NCBI GenBank assembly: GCA_945901025.1
Contig: CAMDJW010000001.1
Span: 62,001 to 126,000, forward strand
Direction: 5' to 3'
DNA: 64,000 nt
From: Spirosoma fluviale
GTDB taxonomy: Bacteria; Bacteroidota; Bacteroidia; Cytophagales; Spirosomataceae
Part shown: in pieces, positions 37,423 to 46,940 of the stretch
How the letters are laid out: each line of letters starts with the position of its first letter
Numbering within the stretch: position 1 is the first letter of the stretch
Position numbers and translations under genes: made by a program
Notes under the pieces: model-generated
The model's database searches: none
What the model saw: only the letters and a program-made list of their open reading frames with translations
What the model was told of the DNA's origin: nothing

Positions 37423-39363
37423 ATGATTAAAATTATTTTTCCAGACGGACAAATTAAAGAATATTCAAAAGGTATTACGCCGATGGATATTGCTTTAAGT
37501 ATATCAGAAGGATTAGCACGTAATGTGTTAGCAGCAAAATTAAATGATCAAGTGGTAGACTCCTCCACTCCTATTGTCTTAGATTCTAATTTGCAATTAC
37601 TTACCTGGAATGATGTGGAAGGTAAAAAAACCTTTTGGCATTCTTCGGCACATTTATTAGCTGAGGCCATCGAATGTTTATATCCAGGAACCAAGTTTGG
37701 TATTGGTCCTGCGATTGAAAATGGATTTTATTATGATATAGACTTAGGTGATCAGGATTTTGGACAGGAAAATTTTAAGGCAATAGAAGATAAAATGCTA
37801 GAGTTAGCTCGTCTAAAACTAGACTATGTTCGAAAAGAAATTTCTAAAAAAGATGCGGTTCAATATTTTACTTTAAAAAAGGATGAGTATAAGCTAGAGC
37901 TTTTGGAGGGCTTGTCTGACGGCGATATAAGTTTTTATTCTCAAGGTAATTTTACTGACTTGTGTAAGGGTCCGCATATTCCAAGCACCAGCTTTATCAA
38001 GGCAGTTAAAGTTTTAAGTGTGGCAGGGGCTTATTGGCGCGGAGATGAAAAGCGCAAGCAAATGACGCGTATTTATGCGATCACATTTCCAAAAGCAAAG
38101 GAATTAGAAGAGTACTTAACTTTGTTAGAAGAATCAAAAAAACGTGACCATCGGAAATTAGGGAAGGAACTTGAATTATTCGCTTTTTCAGAAAAGGTGG
38201 GTTTAGGTTTGCCATTATGGCTACCTAAGGGTACTATCTTACGAGAAAGACTAGAGAATTTTTTAAGACGCGCGCAAGTCAGAGCCGGATATTCGCCTGT
38301 TATTACCCCACATATTGCTAGTAAAGAACTTTATGTGACTTCAGGGCATTATGCTAAATACGGCAAAGATTCATTTCAGCCTATTCACACACCAGATGAA
38401 AATGAAGAGTTTTTTCTAAAACCAATGAACTGCCCGCATCATTGCGAGATCTATAAAACTAAACCACGGAGTTATAAGGATTTACCTTTACGTTTAGCTG
38501 AATTTGGAACGGTTTATCGGTATGAGCAATCGGGAGAATTACATGGATTGACCCGAGTGAGAGGATTTACACAGGATGATGCCCATATATTTTGTCGGCC
38601 AGATCAAGTTGAGGATGAGTTCATGAAAGTCATTGACTTAGTTTTGTATGTGTTTAAGGCGCTTGGTTTTGACCAATATTCAGCACAAATATCGTTAAGA
38701 GATAAGGTAAATAGAGAAAAATATATAGGTAATGATGATGATTGGAATCGCGCTGAGGAATCCATCATAAAATCTGCTAAGGAAAAAGGATTACCTACCA
38801 CTATTGAATATGGTGAGGCGGCATTTTATGGTCCTAAATTAGATTTTATGGTCAAAGATGCTTTAGGTAGAAAATGGCAGTTAGGTACGATTCAAGTGGA
38901 TTATCAATTACCTCAACGATTTGAATTGGAATATACGGGTTCAGATAATCAAAAGCATAGGCCTGTTATGATTCATAGAGCGCCATTTGGTTCTCTTGAA
39001 CGTTTTGTTGCTATTTTAATCGAAAATACTGCTGGTAATTTTCCGCTATGGCTTTCCCCAGATCAATTGGCCGTTTTACCAATCTCTGAAAAGTATGAAG
39101 ATTATGCCAATGAGATTTATTTAAGACTTCAAGAAAAAGATTTGCGTGGATATGTAGATCATCGTGATGAGAAAATAGGTCGAAAAATACGGGATGCGGA
39201 AGTAAGTAAAGTTCCTTTTATGATTGTAGTCGGGGAAAAAGAACAAGCGGAAGGAATGATAAGTGTAAGAAAAAAGAATCAAGGAGATTTAGGCTCAATG
39301 ACTATTGAGGCATTTATGAATTTGGCTCAGGAAGAAATGAGCCACCTAACTTATGATAATTGA
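37423..39363 (+). CDS. thrS: Threonine--tRNA ligase
   Basis: 646 aa class II synthetase, full length. The N-terminal TGS domain (~1-60) is followed by the editing domain with [11 protein letters not shown] and the SAD motif ([16 protein letters not shown]). The catalytic core has the zinc Cys/His in [26 protein letters not shown], and motif 3 [13 protein letters not shown]. The C-terminal anticodon-binding domain carries [17 protein letters not shown]. Precedes infC, the common bacterial order thrS-infC-rpmI-rplT. No obvious T-box or operator seen in the 41-bp leader. Confidence 0.98.
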   Translation: MIKIIFPDGQIKEYSKGITPMDIALSISEGLARNVLAAKLNDQVVDSSTPIVLDSNLQLLTWNDVEGKKTFWHSSAHLLAEAIECLYPGTKFGIGPAIENGFYYDIDLGDQDFGQENFKAIEDKMLELARLKLDYVRKEISKKDAVQYFTLKKDEYKLELLEGLSDGDISFYSQGNFTDLCKGPHIPSTSFIKAVKVLSVAGAYWRGDEKRKQMTRIYAITFPKAKELEEYLTLLEESKKRDHRKLGKELELFAFSEKVGLGLPLWLPKGTILRERLENFLRRAQVRAGYSPVITPHIASKELYVTSGHYAKYGKDSFQPIHTPDENEEFFLKPMNCPHHCEIYKTKPRSYKDLPLRLAEFGTVYRYEQSGELHGLTRVRGFTQDDAHIFCRPDQVEDEFMKVIDLVLYVFKALGFDQYSAQISLRDKVNREKYIGNDDDWNRAEESIIKSAKEKGLPTTIEYGEAAFYGPKLDFMVKDALGRKWQLGTIQVDYQLPQRFELEYTGSDNQKHRPVMIHRAPFGSLERFVAILIENTAGNFPLWLSPDQLAVLPISEKYEDYANEIYLRLQEKDLRGYVDHRDEKIGRKIRDAEVSKVPFMIVVGEKEQAEGMISVRKKNQGDLGSMTIEAFMNLAQEEMSHLTYDN

Positions 39364-39395
39364 TTATTTAGTTATTTTACCTAGGATACAAGGTA

Positions 39396-39403
39396 TAGGT
39401 TTG
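39396..39403 (+). promoter_or_regulatory. Candidate infC operon promoter (-7)
   Basis: TAGGTTTG, exact TAnnTTTG followed by C, 67 bp upstream of the infC ATG. It leaves a leader of about 60 nt that could carry control sequence; I see no strong hairpin in it. Confidence 0.45.
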
Positions 39404-39470
39404 CAAATACGTGATATTTGAACTAGATTTCGAATTGATTTAATAAAACATTAAAAACAAACAATAATTT

Positions 39471-40031
39471 ATGGCTTTACGCCCCAATAACAATTACCGA
39501 GGAAATAGAAGAGAAGAAGAACCTTATCGAATTAATCAATTAATTCGTGGAGTAGAAGAAGTTAGATTAGTAGGAGAAAATATTGAACAAGGTGTATATC
39601 CGTTCTCTAAAGCTATTGAACTAGCGGAAGCCCAGAGTTTAGATTTAGTGGAAATCTCCCCAAATGCTGTTCCACCCGTTTGTAAAGTGATTGATTATGC
39701 GAAATTCAAGTATGATCAAAAGAAAAAGCAAAAGGAAATTAAGGCAAATGCAACCAAAACTGTCATCAAGGAAATTCGATTTGGTCCCAATACAGATGAA
39801 CATGATTTTAATTTTAAATTAAAGCATGCTGTTAATTTTTTGAAAGAAGGTGCTAAAGTTAAGGCATATGTGCATTTCGTAGGTAGAACAATTGTATTTA
39901 AAGAAAGAGGTGAAATGCTATTATTGAATTTTGCAAAGGGACTTGAAGAAGTGGGCAAACCTGATGATATGCCAAAATTAGAGGGAAAGCGAATGAGCAT
40001 CATATTTACACCCAAAGCTCAAAAGAAATAA
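39471..40031 (+). CDS. infC: Translation initiation factor IF-3
   Basis: 186 aa. The N-terminal domain has [24 protein letters not shown], the Lys-rich linker is [16 protein letters not shown], and the C-terminal domain has [21 protein letters not shown]. The start codon is ATG; many bacteria use a rare AUU/AUA start here for autoregulation, so that control is absent with this start choice. First of infC-rpmI-rplT. Confidence 0.98.
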   Translation: MALRPNNNYRGNRREEEPYRINQLIRGVEEVRLVGENIEQGVYPFSKAIELAEAQSLDLVEISPNAVPPVCKVIDYAKFKYDQKKKQKEIKANATKTVIKEIRFGPNTDEHDFNFKLKHAVNFLKEGAKVKAYVHFVGRTIVFKERGEMLLLNFAKGLEEVGKPDDMPKLEGKRMSIIFTPKAQKK

Positions 40032-40066
40032 TTTATTTATATAGTGGAATTCCGAGGTAATTTTTT

Positions 40067-40074
40067 TACTTTTG
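40067..40074 (+). promoter_or_regulatory. Candidate internal promoter upstream of rpmI
   Basis: TACTTTTG followed by C, exact TAnnTTTG and identical to the hppA -7 element, 33 bp upstream of the L35 ATG. It would allow L35-L20 transcription independent of infC. Confidence 0.5.
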
Positions 40075-40106
40075 CATTCCAATTTTTACATTTAATACTT
40101 AATAGA

Positions 40107-40304
40107 ATGCCAAAAATTAAAACCAACTCTGGAGCAAAAAAGCGTTTCAAAGTTACAGGAACTGGTAAAATAAAGCGTAAACATGCTTTTCATAGCCACA
40201 TCCTAACAAAAAAAACAACTAAGCAAAAGCGTAATTTAGTTCACGCTACCTTAGTTTCCCCTTCTGATATGGGTCGTGTAAGTTTATTATTAGGACTTTC
40301 ATAA
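40107..40304 (+). CDS. rpmI: 50S ribosomal protein L35
   Basis: 65 aa. The true start is the internal ATG at 40107 ([22 protein letters not shown]); the 21 residues added in the ORF track are read-through of the leader. Typical basic L35 with [21 protein letters not shown]. Middle gene of infC-rpmI-rplT. Confidence 0.98.
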   Translation: MPKIKTNSGAKKRFKVTGTGKIKRKHAFHSHILTKKTTKQKRNLVHATLVSPSDMGRVSLLLGLS

Positions 40305-40389
40305 TCAGTTTTTAGTTATTGTTCAACCAGAATTAAGGCAAAAAAAGTGTTCGAAATGAGCCGCCTGAATTCAAAAAACAAATTTAGTT

Positions 40390-40734
40390 ATGCCACGTAG
40401 TGTCAATCATGTAGCTTCAAGAGCTAGGAGGAAAAAGATTTTAAAGTTAGCAAAGGGATTTTTCGGAAGAGGGAAAAATGTTTGGACTGTTGCTAAGAAC
40501 AAAGTAGAAAAAGGTTTGCAATATGCATATCGCGATCGTAAAGTTAAGAAAAGAGATTTTCGTGGACTTTGGATACAGCGTATTAATGCGGCAGCTAGAC
40601 AAGAAGGTTTATCCTATTCAGCTTTCATGGGTAAGTATAATAAATCAGGTATGACATTAAATCGTAAAGTACTCGCTGATTTAGCCATGAATCATCCTGA
40701 TGCTTTCAAGGCTGTTCTATCCAAATTATCATAA
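40390..40734 (+). CDS. rplT: 50S ribosomal protein L20
   Basis: 114 aa. Basic N-terminal helix [27 protein letters not shown], then [17 protein letters not shown] and the globular C-terminal domain. L20 represses its own operon in other bacteria by binding leader RNA. The 85-bp interval from rpmI holds a possible imperfect stem (see findings). Ends at a strong terminator. Confidence 0.98.
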   Translation: MPRSVNHVASRARRKKILKLAKGFFGRGKNVWTVAKNKVEKGLQYAYRDRKVKKRDFRGLWIQRINAAARQEGLSYSAFMGKYNKSGMTLNRKVLADLAMNHPDAFKAVLSKLS

Positions 40735-40769
40735 AAAAAAGTCCCGGAAACATTCGGGACTTTTTTTTT
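40733..40769 (+). terminator. rplT terminator
   Basis: Stem GTCCCG / CGGGAC (40741-40760) flanked by an A run and nine T residues that extend the pairing. It starts directly at the rplT stop codon. Confidence 0.92.
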
Positions 40770-40774
40770 ACACT

Positions 40775-40782
40775 TATCTTTG
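40775..40782 (+). promoter_or_regulatory. Candidate promoter (-7) of the desulfurase-xdhC-DUF3050 unit
   Basis: TATCTTTG, exact TAnnTTTG, right after the rplT terminator and 19 bp upstream of the desulfurase ATG; -33 element not clear. Confidence 0.5.
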
Positions 40783-40801
40783 TTACAAGTCTTAGTAACA
40801 A

Positions 40802-41932
40802 ATGAATTTACCTACCTATTTCGATTACGCTTCTACTACTCCAGTTCGTTCAGAAGTATTAAGTAAAATGTTGCCTTATTTTTCTACTATTTATGGCAAT
40901 GCTGGATCTAATTTACATCATTATGGTTGGTTGGCACAAGAAGCTATTGATTTATCGAGAAATCAAATTGCTGCCTATTTTAATGTAAAGCCCAGTTCAA
41001 TATATTATACATCAGGAGCTACAGAATCTAATAATCTGGCCATAAAAGGTTATTTAAAAGGTAAATTTAAAGGTCATTTAATTACCTCAATTATTGAACA
41101 TAAGGCGGTACTTGAAATTTTTATTCAATTAGAAAAAGAAGGTTATTCTGTCACCTATTTAACGCCCAATGAAGTCGGTCAAATAACAAAAGATGTGTTA
41201 ACTAATGCCATTCAAGCAGATACCTTATTAGTATCTCTTATGATGGTCAACAATGAAATAGGGACTATTTCTGATTATGTCGCCTTTAAAAAGGTATGTG
41301 ATTCACACTCGATTTGTTTTCATTCTGATGTTACACAGGCTATTGGAAAAATTAAATTTGATCTAACCCATTTACCTCATTTAATGAGTTTTTCAGGACA
41401 TAAAATTTATGCTCCCAAAGGAATCGGAGGATTAATAATCAATAGTAATTGCATAATTAACCCCCTATTTGATGGTGGCGGACAAGAACGAGGAATTAGG
41501 TCAGGAACTTTGCCAGTGCCGCTCATCGTAGGTCTGGGTTATGCCTTTACCTTTATTCCTGAAATTTTAGGTTTTGAAGAAACACTCAGTAACTTTAATC
41601 GTAAGATTAAGGAGGTACTTTTGTGTAATTTTAATAATCACATTTTGATCAATTCTAAAAGTCCAAACAATATATCCTCCCTACTTAGTATTTCAATTCA
41701 TGGAGTTCATTGGGAAGATTTATTTAATTCCCTAACATCTATAGCTATTTCTAATGGATCTGCTTGCAATGTGAAGTCTACGAATCCATCACATGTTTTA
41801 ATGGCTTTGGGTCACAAAAGAGATTTGGCTTTAAGTACGCTTAGGATTTCATTCAGTTACCTGACGACCGAACAAGAAATTGATTTTTTAATCCATTATT
41901 TAGAAAGTAAATTAAGTAAACTATTAAGGTGA
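40802..41932 (+). CDS. Cysteine desulfurase (class V aminotransferase family)
   Basis: 376 aa PLP enzyme that removes sulfur from cysteine as a persulfide. Seen are TSGATESNNLAIKG (PLP phosphate), HSDVTQAIGK (Asp to the pyridine N), the Schiff-base Lys in SFSGHKIYAPKGIGG, and the persulfide Cys in SNGSACNVKST. No iscU, sufE or other Fe-S assembly gene is adjacent. Instead the stop overlaps the GTG start of xdhC, which points to sulfuration of molybdenum cofactor (inference from known NifS4-XdhC cooperation in Rhodobacter). A general sulfur-donor role remains possible. Confidence 0.93.
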   Translation: MNLPTYFDYASTTPVRSEVLSKMLPYFSTIYGNAGSNLHHYGWLAQEAIDLSRNQIAAYFNVKPSSIYYTSGATESNNLAIKGYLKGKFKGHLITSIIEHKAVLEIFIQLEKEGYSVTYLTPNEVGQITKDVLTNAIQADTLLVSLMMVNNEIGTISDYVAFKKVCDSHSICFHSDVTQAIGKIKFDLTHLPHLMSFSGHKIYAPKGIGGLIINSNCIINPLFDGGGQERGIRSGTLPVPLIVGLGYAFTFIPEILGFEETLSNFNRKIKEVLLCNFNNHILINSKSPNNISSLLSISIHGVHWEDLFNSLTSIAISNGSACNVKSTNPSHVLMALGHKRDLALSTLRISFSYLTTEQEIDFLIHYLESKLSKLLR

Positions 41933-42978
41933 AAGAGATAAAATTATTTGTGGGCCAACTTTCATTATACATTCAATCGGGTGTCAAATTTGCCATAGCG
42001 ACTGTGGTAAACGTAGATGGTTCAGCTTATAGGAGACCTGGTGCTAGGATGTTAATTAATGAAAATGGTGATTGGCACGGAGGAATAAGCGGAGGTTGTC
42101 TTGAAGGTGATATGCTAAAAAAGGCTCAACTGTCAATGTTTACCAATCAAAATAAATTAGTCAAGTATGATACTCGGGAAGATGATCCATTTGAATTAGG
42201 TGTAGGATTAGGATGCAATGGTCTTATTGAGATTTTAATTAGCCCTGATGTAGAATATGCAAAATGTTTATTTGAAATACTTAATTCACATATTCAAAGT
42301 TCGGAGCCAACAATCTTAGAACATTCCTTTCATTTAAATTCAACCAATTCGGCATTTGTAAAGATTAACTCTACTAGTCCTTTTGTTTCTGCCTTGTCAA
42401 ATGAAGATACAGAACAGGTATTAAATCAACATCAATCCAAAGTTAAAGTATTAGATAATGAGTTATTATTTGTGGAATACTTGCCATTAATACCTAGGAT
42501 TGTGCTTTATGGTAATTTATTTGATTCTTCGAGCTTGATTGAACTTTGTCATTTTCTTTCTTGGGATGTTTGTTGGGTGGGTAATCCGTTAAAAATGAAT
42601 ACGTCCTTAAAGAATAAAGTCCAATCATATTTCCATTGGGATGATGAATTTGTATTTAAAAATAATGATGTTATTGTTTTAATGACACATGATTTTGATC
42701 GTGATGTGATCATTATTAAACATTTAATTTCAATCAATTTTAAAGGTTACATTGGTATTCTAGGTCCATTAAAAAGATTGCAAAAAATTATAAAACAATT
42801 AGAAATTTTGTCTGTTAACATAAATGATATGTCATTTTTTGGCCCTATTGGGTTAGATATTGGAGCTGAAGGTCCTAATGAAATTGCATTATCCATCGTT
42901 TCTGAAATTATTGCTTTTAATAGTTCTAGAGACGGTAGTTCATTGAAAAATAGAATAAAATCCATTCATACTAATTAA
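41929..42978 (+). CDS. XdhC/CoxI-family molybdenum-cofactor chaperone
   Basis: 349 aa. The N-terminal XdhC domain has VVNVDGSAYRRPGARML, HGGISGGCLEGDML and YDTREDDPFELGVGLGCNGLIEIL; the C-terminal part is a Rossmann-like domain (PRIVLYGNLFDSSSL ... FFGPIGLDIGAEGPNEIALSI). Known members bind Moco, protect it during sulfuration and insert it into xanthine-dehydrogenase-type enzymes. Starts with GTG overlapping the desulfurase stop (GTGA); the next in-frame ATG is too far in. No molybdenum hydroxylase gene lies in this window, so its client must be elsewhere. Confidence 0.92.
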   Translation: MKEIKLFVGQLSLYIQSGVKFAIATVVNVDGSAYRRPGARMLINENGDWHGGISGGCLEGDMLKKAQLSMFTNQNKLVKYDTREDDPFELGVGLGCNGLIEILISPDVEYAKCLFEILNSHIQSSEPTILEHSFHLNSTNSAFVKINSTSPFVSALSNEDTEQVLNQHQSKVKVLDNELLFVEYLPLIPRIVLYGNLFDSSSLIELCHFLSWDVCWVGNPLKMNTSLKNKVQSYFHWDDEFVFKNNDVIVLMTHDFDRDVIIIKHLISINFKGYIGILGPLKRLQKIIKQLEILSVNINDMSFFGPIGLDIGAEGPNEIALSIVSEIIAFNSSRDGSSLKNRIKSIHTN

Positions 42979-42980
42979 AA

Positions 42981-43745
42981 ATGTCGCATTTAATTGAATT
43001 ACAAAAAAGCATTGAACCTTACAAAAAGGTTTTAAGAAACCATCCAATTAATTCTTATATTATTTCTCATGAGCATTTATCTGTTTTCATGCAGAATCAC
43101 ATATTTGCAGTTTGGGATTTTATGTCTTTAGTCAAAAAGTTACAAATTGAGTTAACATCCGTTGATTCATTATGGTTTCCAAAAGGATCGGGTGAAACTA
43201 GGTATTTGATTAATGAAATTGTATTGGGAGAAGAGTCGGATATAGACCCTAAAGGTGGCTATATCAGTCATTTTGATTTATATTTGAGAGCTATGGATGA
43301 ATTATCCATTACGGTCCCCCCTGCACTATCTAATTTTAAACAGTTTAAATCAGTGGAGGAGTTTCTGATTGCCCTTCCTTCATTTAATTTGCCACAAAGT
43401 ATTAATGATTTCTTAACGTTTACTTTCTCAAGTATATTAAATGGAAATATTGAGGAAATTGCCGCTATTTTTACTTTTGGTCGTGAAGATTTAATCCCGG
43501 AAATGTTTCAACTCATATTAAATCAATTAAGAGTACAATCGCCTGATAAGATAAAAACATTGACTTATTATTTGGAAAGACATATTGAAGTGGATGGAGG
43601 TCATCATTCTGCATTGGCTACTTCAATGGTATCCCAATTGTGCCAAGATGATCCAAATGCCTGGGCACGCGCCACGCGGGCTGCGATAAATTCATTGCAA
43701 GCAAGAATAAAACTTTGGGATGGAATTGTTAGTGCCAAAATTTAA
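42981..43745 (+). CDS. DUF3050 protein, haem-oxygenase-like fold
   Basis: 254 aa, helical, matching DUF3050 by HEHLSVFMQNHIFAVWDFMSL near the N-terminus, WFPKGSGETRYLINEIVLGEESD, and ERHIEVDGGHHSALA near the C-terminus. The family belongs to the haem-oxygenase-like superfamily. The spaced acidic and His residues (Glu79 and Glu84/85, His97, and the EVDGGHH segment) look like a non-haem di-metal site. No substrate is known to me. It follows xdhC by 2 bp and ends at a bidirectional terminator, so it is the third gene of this unit. Confidence 0.85.
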   Translation: MSHLIELQKSIEPYKKVLRNHPINSYIISHEHLSVFMQNHIFAVWDFMSLVKKLQIELTSVDSLWFPKGSGETRYLINEIVLGEESDIDPKGGYISHFDLYLRAMDELSITVPPALSNFKQFKSVEEFLIALPSFNLPQSINDFLTFTFSSILNGNIEEIAAIFTFGREDLIPEMFQLILNQLRVQSPDKIKTLTYYLERHIEVDGGHHSALATSMVSQLCQDDPNAWARATRAAINSLQARIKLWDGIVSAKI

Positions 43746-43748
43746 TAA

Positions 43749-43779
43749 AAAAGGTTCCTCTTTTTAAGAGGAACCTTTT
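43749..43779. terminator. Bidirectional terminator between DUF3050 and dnaK
   Basis: Perfect 14-bp stem AAAAGGTTCCTCTT / AAGAGGAACCTTTT with loop TTT, flanked by A and T runs so it works for both convergent transcripts. Confidence 0.93.
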
Positions 43780-43797
43780 AATACATTTAAAACCCTT

Positions 43798-45684
43798 TTA
43801 TTTTACTTCTTCAAAAGCAACATCTTCAGCTGAATCATCCGATGGAGTTTCTGTATTTTGTGATGGTTGGTCACCACCTTCTTGAGTGTTAGCGTACATT
43901 TCTTGTGAAGCTGCAGTCCAAGCTGTATTTAACTTTTCAATTCCTGAGTCGATTGATGTTAAATCTTGAGATGCATGAGCTATTTTCAATTCAGATAAAG
44001 CTCCTTCTATGGCTGATTTATTGCCTTCAGACAACTTTTCGCCATATTCTTTCAATTGTTTTTCAGATTGAAAAATTAAAGCATCCGCTTGATTGACCTT
44101 TTCAACGCGATCCTTTTCGATCTTGTCTGTAGCCTCATTTGCTTTTGCCTCATTCCTCATTTTCTCAATTTCTTCATCTGTCAAACCACTAGAAGCTTCA
44201 ATTCTAATTTTTTGCTCTTTCCCTGTACCTTTATCTTTTGCTGAAACTTGTAATATTCCATTGGCATCAATATCAAAGGTTACTTCGATTTGAGGAATTC
44301 CTCTTGCTGCTGGCGGTAAACCGTCTAAATGGAAACGACCTAAAGAACGGTTGTCTTTCGCCATAGGTCTTTCACCTTGCAATACATTTAGCTCAACTGA
44401 TGGTTGATTATCTGCAGCTGTGGAAAAGGTTTCAGATTTTTTTGTTGGTATCGTTGTGTTTGATTCTATTAATTTGGTGAATACGCCGCCCATCGTTTCA
44501 ATACCTAACGATAAAGGTGTTACATCTAATAATAATACATCTTTCACCTCACCGGTTAAAACTCCTCCTTGAATAGCTGCTCCAATAGCCACTACCTCAT
44601 CTGGATTAACTCCTTTGGATGGTTTTTTGCCAAAGAATTTTTCAACTTCTTCTTGGATTCTTGGGATACGTGTTGAACCACCTACTAAAATTACTTCGTC
44701 TATATCCGCATTTGAATAAGACGCATTTTTCATGGCACGTTTACAAGGTTCTAGCGTACGGCGAATTAAACTGTCGGCCAATTGTTCGAATTTTGCTCGT
44801 GTTAATGATCGAACTAAATGCTTAGGAATGCCATCTACTGGCATAATATAGGGTAAATTAATTTCAGTATTTGCACTAGAACTTAATTCAATTTTTGCTT
44901 TTTCAGCAGCTTCTTTTAAGCGTTGAAGTGCCATTGGATCTTTACGTAGATCTATATTTTCATCTGAAATAAATTCTTCTGCAAGCCAATTTATAATAAC
45001 TTGATCAAAATCATCACCACCTAAATGAGTATCTCCGTCCGTCGATTTAACCTCAAATACCCCATCTCCTAATTCTAAAATAGATACGTCAAAAGTACCT
45101 CCGCCCAAATCAAAGACAGCTATTTTCATATCCTGTCCTTTTTTATCAACTCCATAAGCTAATGCAGCTGCTGTAGGTTCATTTATAATTCGTTTCACTT
45201 CAAGGCCTGCAATCTGCCCTGCCTCTTTTGTTGCTTGACGTTCCGCATCATTAAAATAAGCCGGAACTGTAATAACGGCTTCTGTTACAGTTTGACCTAA
45301 ATAATCTTCAGCCGTTTGCTTCATTTTAGTCAAAATCTGAGCTGATATTTCTTGAGGTGTATAAAGACGATCACCGATTCTTACTCTTGGCGTATCGTTA
45401 TTTCCTTGTTCAACTGAATATGAAATAGTTTTTAACTCTGAACTTACTTCGGAGTATTTTTTACCCATAAATCTTTTTACTGATGAAATCGTATTTTGTG
45501 GATTTGTAATAGCTTGTCGCTTAGCAGGATCCCCTACTTTGCGTTCACCATTTTCCAAAAATGCAACGATTGAAGGTGTTGTTCTTCGTCCTTCAGAATT
45601 CGCAATCACAACAGCCTCGCTACCTTCCATAACCGCCACACATGAGTTGGTGGTACCTAAATCAATTCCAATAATTTTTCCCAT
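43798..45684 (-). CDS. dnaK: Molecular chaperone DnaK (Hsp70)
   Basis: 628 aa. The ATPase domain starts with [21 protein letters not shown] and carries [15 protein letters not shown] and [16 protein letters not shown]. The substrate-binding domain (~residues 385-500) has [16 protein letters not shown]; the helical lid ends in an acidic, Gln/Ser-rich tail with the EEVK C-terminus. Monocistronic: dnaJ and grpE are not adjacent. Its promoter region is shared back-to-back with the desaturase. Confidence 0.99.
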   Translation of the reverse strand: MGKIIGIDLGTTNSCVAVMEGSEAVVIANSEGRRTTPSIVAFLENGERKVGDPAKRQAITNPQNTISSVKRFMGKKYSEVSSELKTISYSVEQGNNDTPRVRIGDRLYTPQEISAQILTKMKQTAEDYLGQTVTEAVITVPAYFNDAERQATKEAGQIAGLEVKRIINEPTAAALAYGVDKKGQDMKIAVFDLGGGTFDVSILELGDGVFEVKSTDGDTHLGGDDFDQVIINWLAEEFISDENIDLRKDPMALQRLKEAAEKAKIELSSSANTEINLPYIMPVDGIPKHLVRSLTRAKFEQLADSLIRRTLEPCKRAMKNASYSNADIDEVILVGGSTRIPRIQEEVEKFFGKKPSKGVNPDEVVAIGAAIQGGVLTGEVKDVLLLDVTPLSLGIETMGGVFTKLIESNTTIPTKKSETFSTAADNQPSVELNVLQGERPMAKDNRSLGRFHLDGLPPAARGIPQIEVTFDIDANGILQVSAKDKGTGKEQKIRIEASSGLTDEEIEKMRNEAKANEATDKIEKDRVEKVNQADALIFQSEKQLKEYGEKLSEGNKSAIEGALSELKIAHASQDLTSIDSGIEKLNTAWTAASQEMYANTQEGGDQPSQNTETPSDDSAEDVAFEEVK

Positions 45685-45716
45685 GATTAATTTTATTTAA
45701 TTTCGCCCACATTCTA

Positions 45717-45746
45717 CAAGGATAGTGCCATAAAAACATTGTTCAA
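45717..45746 (-). promoter_or_regulatory. Candidate dnaK promoter
   Basis: On the minus strand: TTG (45746-45744), 19-nt spacer, TATCCTTG (45724-45717), one base from TAnnTTTG; 32 bp upstream of the dnaK ATG. No CIRCE-type inverted repeat seen. Confidence 0.5.
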
Positions 45747-45805
45747 TAATTTCTGACATATTGTCACATAGTTTATGAATATAGAATAAAGTATATTTCT
45801 CTTAT

Positions 45806-45813
45806 TATATTTG
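45806..45813 (+). promoter_or_regulatory. Promoter -7 element of the desaturase gene
   Basis: TATATTTG followed by C, exact TAnnTTTG. It overlaps the TTG at 45811 that the ORF track uses as start, which argues that translation really begins at ATG 45832. Confidence 0.6.
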
Positions 45814-45831
45814 CGATATATTAAAATTATT

Positions 45832-46830
45832 ATGGAGGAAATCAATGATTTTATTTGGGTTGATGAGGCAGAGCCGCATCGTAGTAGGACTCGTGAAATA
45901 ATTAAAAAACATCCTGAAGTAAAAAAATTAATTGGGAAGAATTCTAATACGATGTATTGGATTTTGGCATGTGTGTTTTTACAAATTACAATTGCCTATT
46001 TTATTAAAGATTATTCTTGGTGGGTTATTGTAGGTGCAGCTTGGTTTATTGGAGCTTTTCCAGTACACACTTTATTTGTTTGTATTCATGAATCAGCGCA
46101 TAATTTAATTTATAGGAAAAAATCTTGGAATGTTTTTGCAGGGATCATTGCTAACCTTCCTTCTTTGGCGCCAACAGCTATTTCTTTCAAAAATTTTCAT
46201 TTAAAACATCATGCTTTTCAAGGTGTTCATGAGCTTGATGCTGATTTGCCAGATTATTGGGAAGCTAAATTGATCAATAATTTTTTTATCGGTAAAATGA
46301 TATGGCTACTATTATTTCCTTTTTTTCAGGGTATTCGTACTTATAGATGTATTGAATTGGCCATCATAGACCGATATGTCATTATGAACATTGTGGTCCA
46401 ACTAATTTTTGATGCTGCCATTGTTTATTTTTGGGGTTGGTCAGCTTTAGCTTATCTAGGGTTTAGTTTTCTGTTTTCTGTAGGACTTCATCCACTTGGT
46501 GCTAGGTGGATACAAGAACACTTTTTAGTTTTAGATAAAAAACAAGAAACATTTAGTTATTATGGTGGCTTAAATTCAATTAATATGAATGTAGGATACC
46601 ATAATGAACATCATGATATGCCATCTATTCCTTGGAATAATTTGCCAAAGTTGAAGAATATTGCCCCAGAATTTTATAATAATTTACATTATCATACATC
46701 TTTTGTAAAGTTATTTTTCACTTTTCTGTTTAGTCAAGAAATTGGTCTTTATTCAAGAATTACCAGAAAAGACCGAGGCGGGGTTTCGTTAGTAGATCAA
46801 TCGACACCTGATATCGACTTGATCAAATAA
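45832..46830 (+). CDS. Sphingolipid delta4-desaturase-like (DEGS1-type) fatty acid desaturase
   Basis: 332 aa from ATG 45832. Membrane di-iron desaturase with the three His boxes HESAH (86-90), HLKHH (123-127) and HNEHH (257-261). The N-terminus NDFIWVDEAEPHRSRTREII corresponds to the lipid-desaturase N-terminal domain that marks dihydroceramide desaturases (human DEGS1: DFEWVYTDQPHADRRREIL, from memory). The C-terminal half follows DEGS1 too: ETFSYYGGLNSINMNVGYHNEHHDMPSIP and LYSRITR. Family position strongly suggests action on a (dihydro)ceramide-like lipid rather than on glycerolipid fatty acids, but substrate is inferred. Monocistronic, divergent from dnaK. No sphingolipid synthesis gene is adjacent. 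Confidence 0.88.
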   Translation: MEEINDFIWVDEAEPHRSRTREIIKKHPEVKKLIGKNSNTMYWILACVFLQITIAYFIKDYSWWVIVGAAWFIGAFPVHTLFVCIHESAHNLIYRKKSWNVFAGIIANLPSLAPTAISFKNFHLKHHAFQGVHELDADLPDYWEAKLINNFFIGKMIWLLLFPFFQGIRTYRCIELAIIDRYVIMNIVVQLIFDAAIVYFWGWSALAYLGFSFLFSVGLHPLGARWIQEHFLVLDKKQETFSYYGGLNSINMNVGYHNEHHDMPSIPWNNLPKLKNIAPEFYNNLHYHTSFVKLFFTFLFSQEIGLYSRITRKDRGGVSLVDQSTPDIDLIK

Positions 46831-46940
46831 TTAAATATAGACTAAAGGTATATAACTAGTTCTGTATTTATTTTTGGGTTTACATCGCTTAATATATGTA
46901 AATCTTTGTAGATTAATATCTATAGATTTCTATTGAATTA

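Noticed and set aside
40044-40106. N-terminal extension of L35 in the ORF track
   Set aside because: L35 begins with MPKIKT at 40107; the extension crosses a promoter element and has no family match.
45811-45831. Upstream TTG start adding MRYIKII to the desaturase
   Set aside because: The TTG is part of the TATATTTG promoter element, and the DEGS1-like N-terminus begins at the ATG at 45832.
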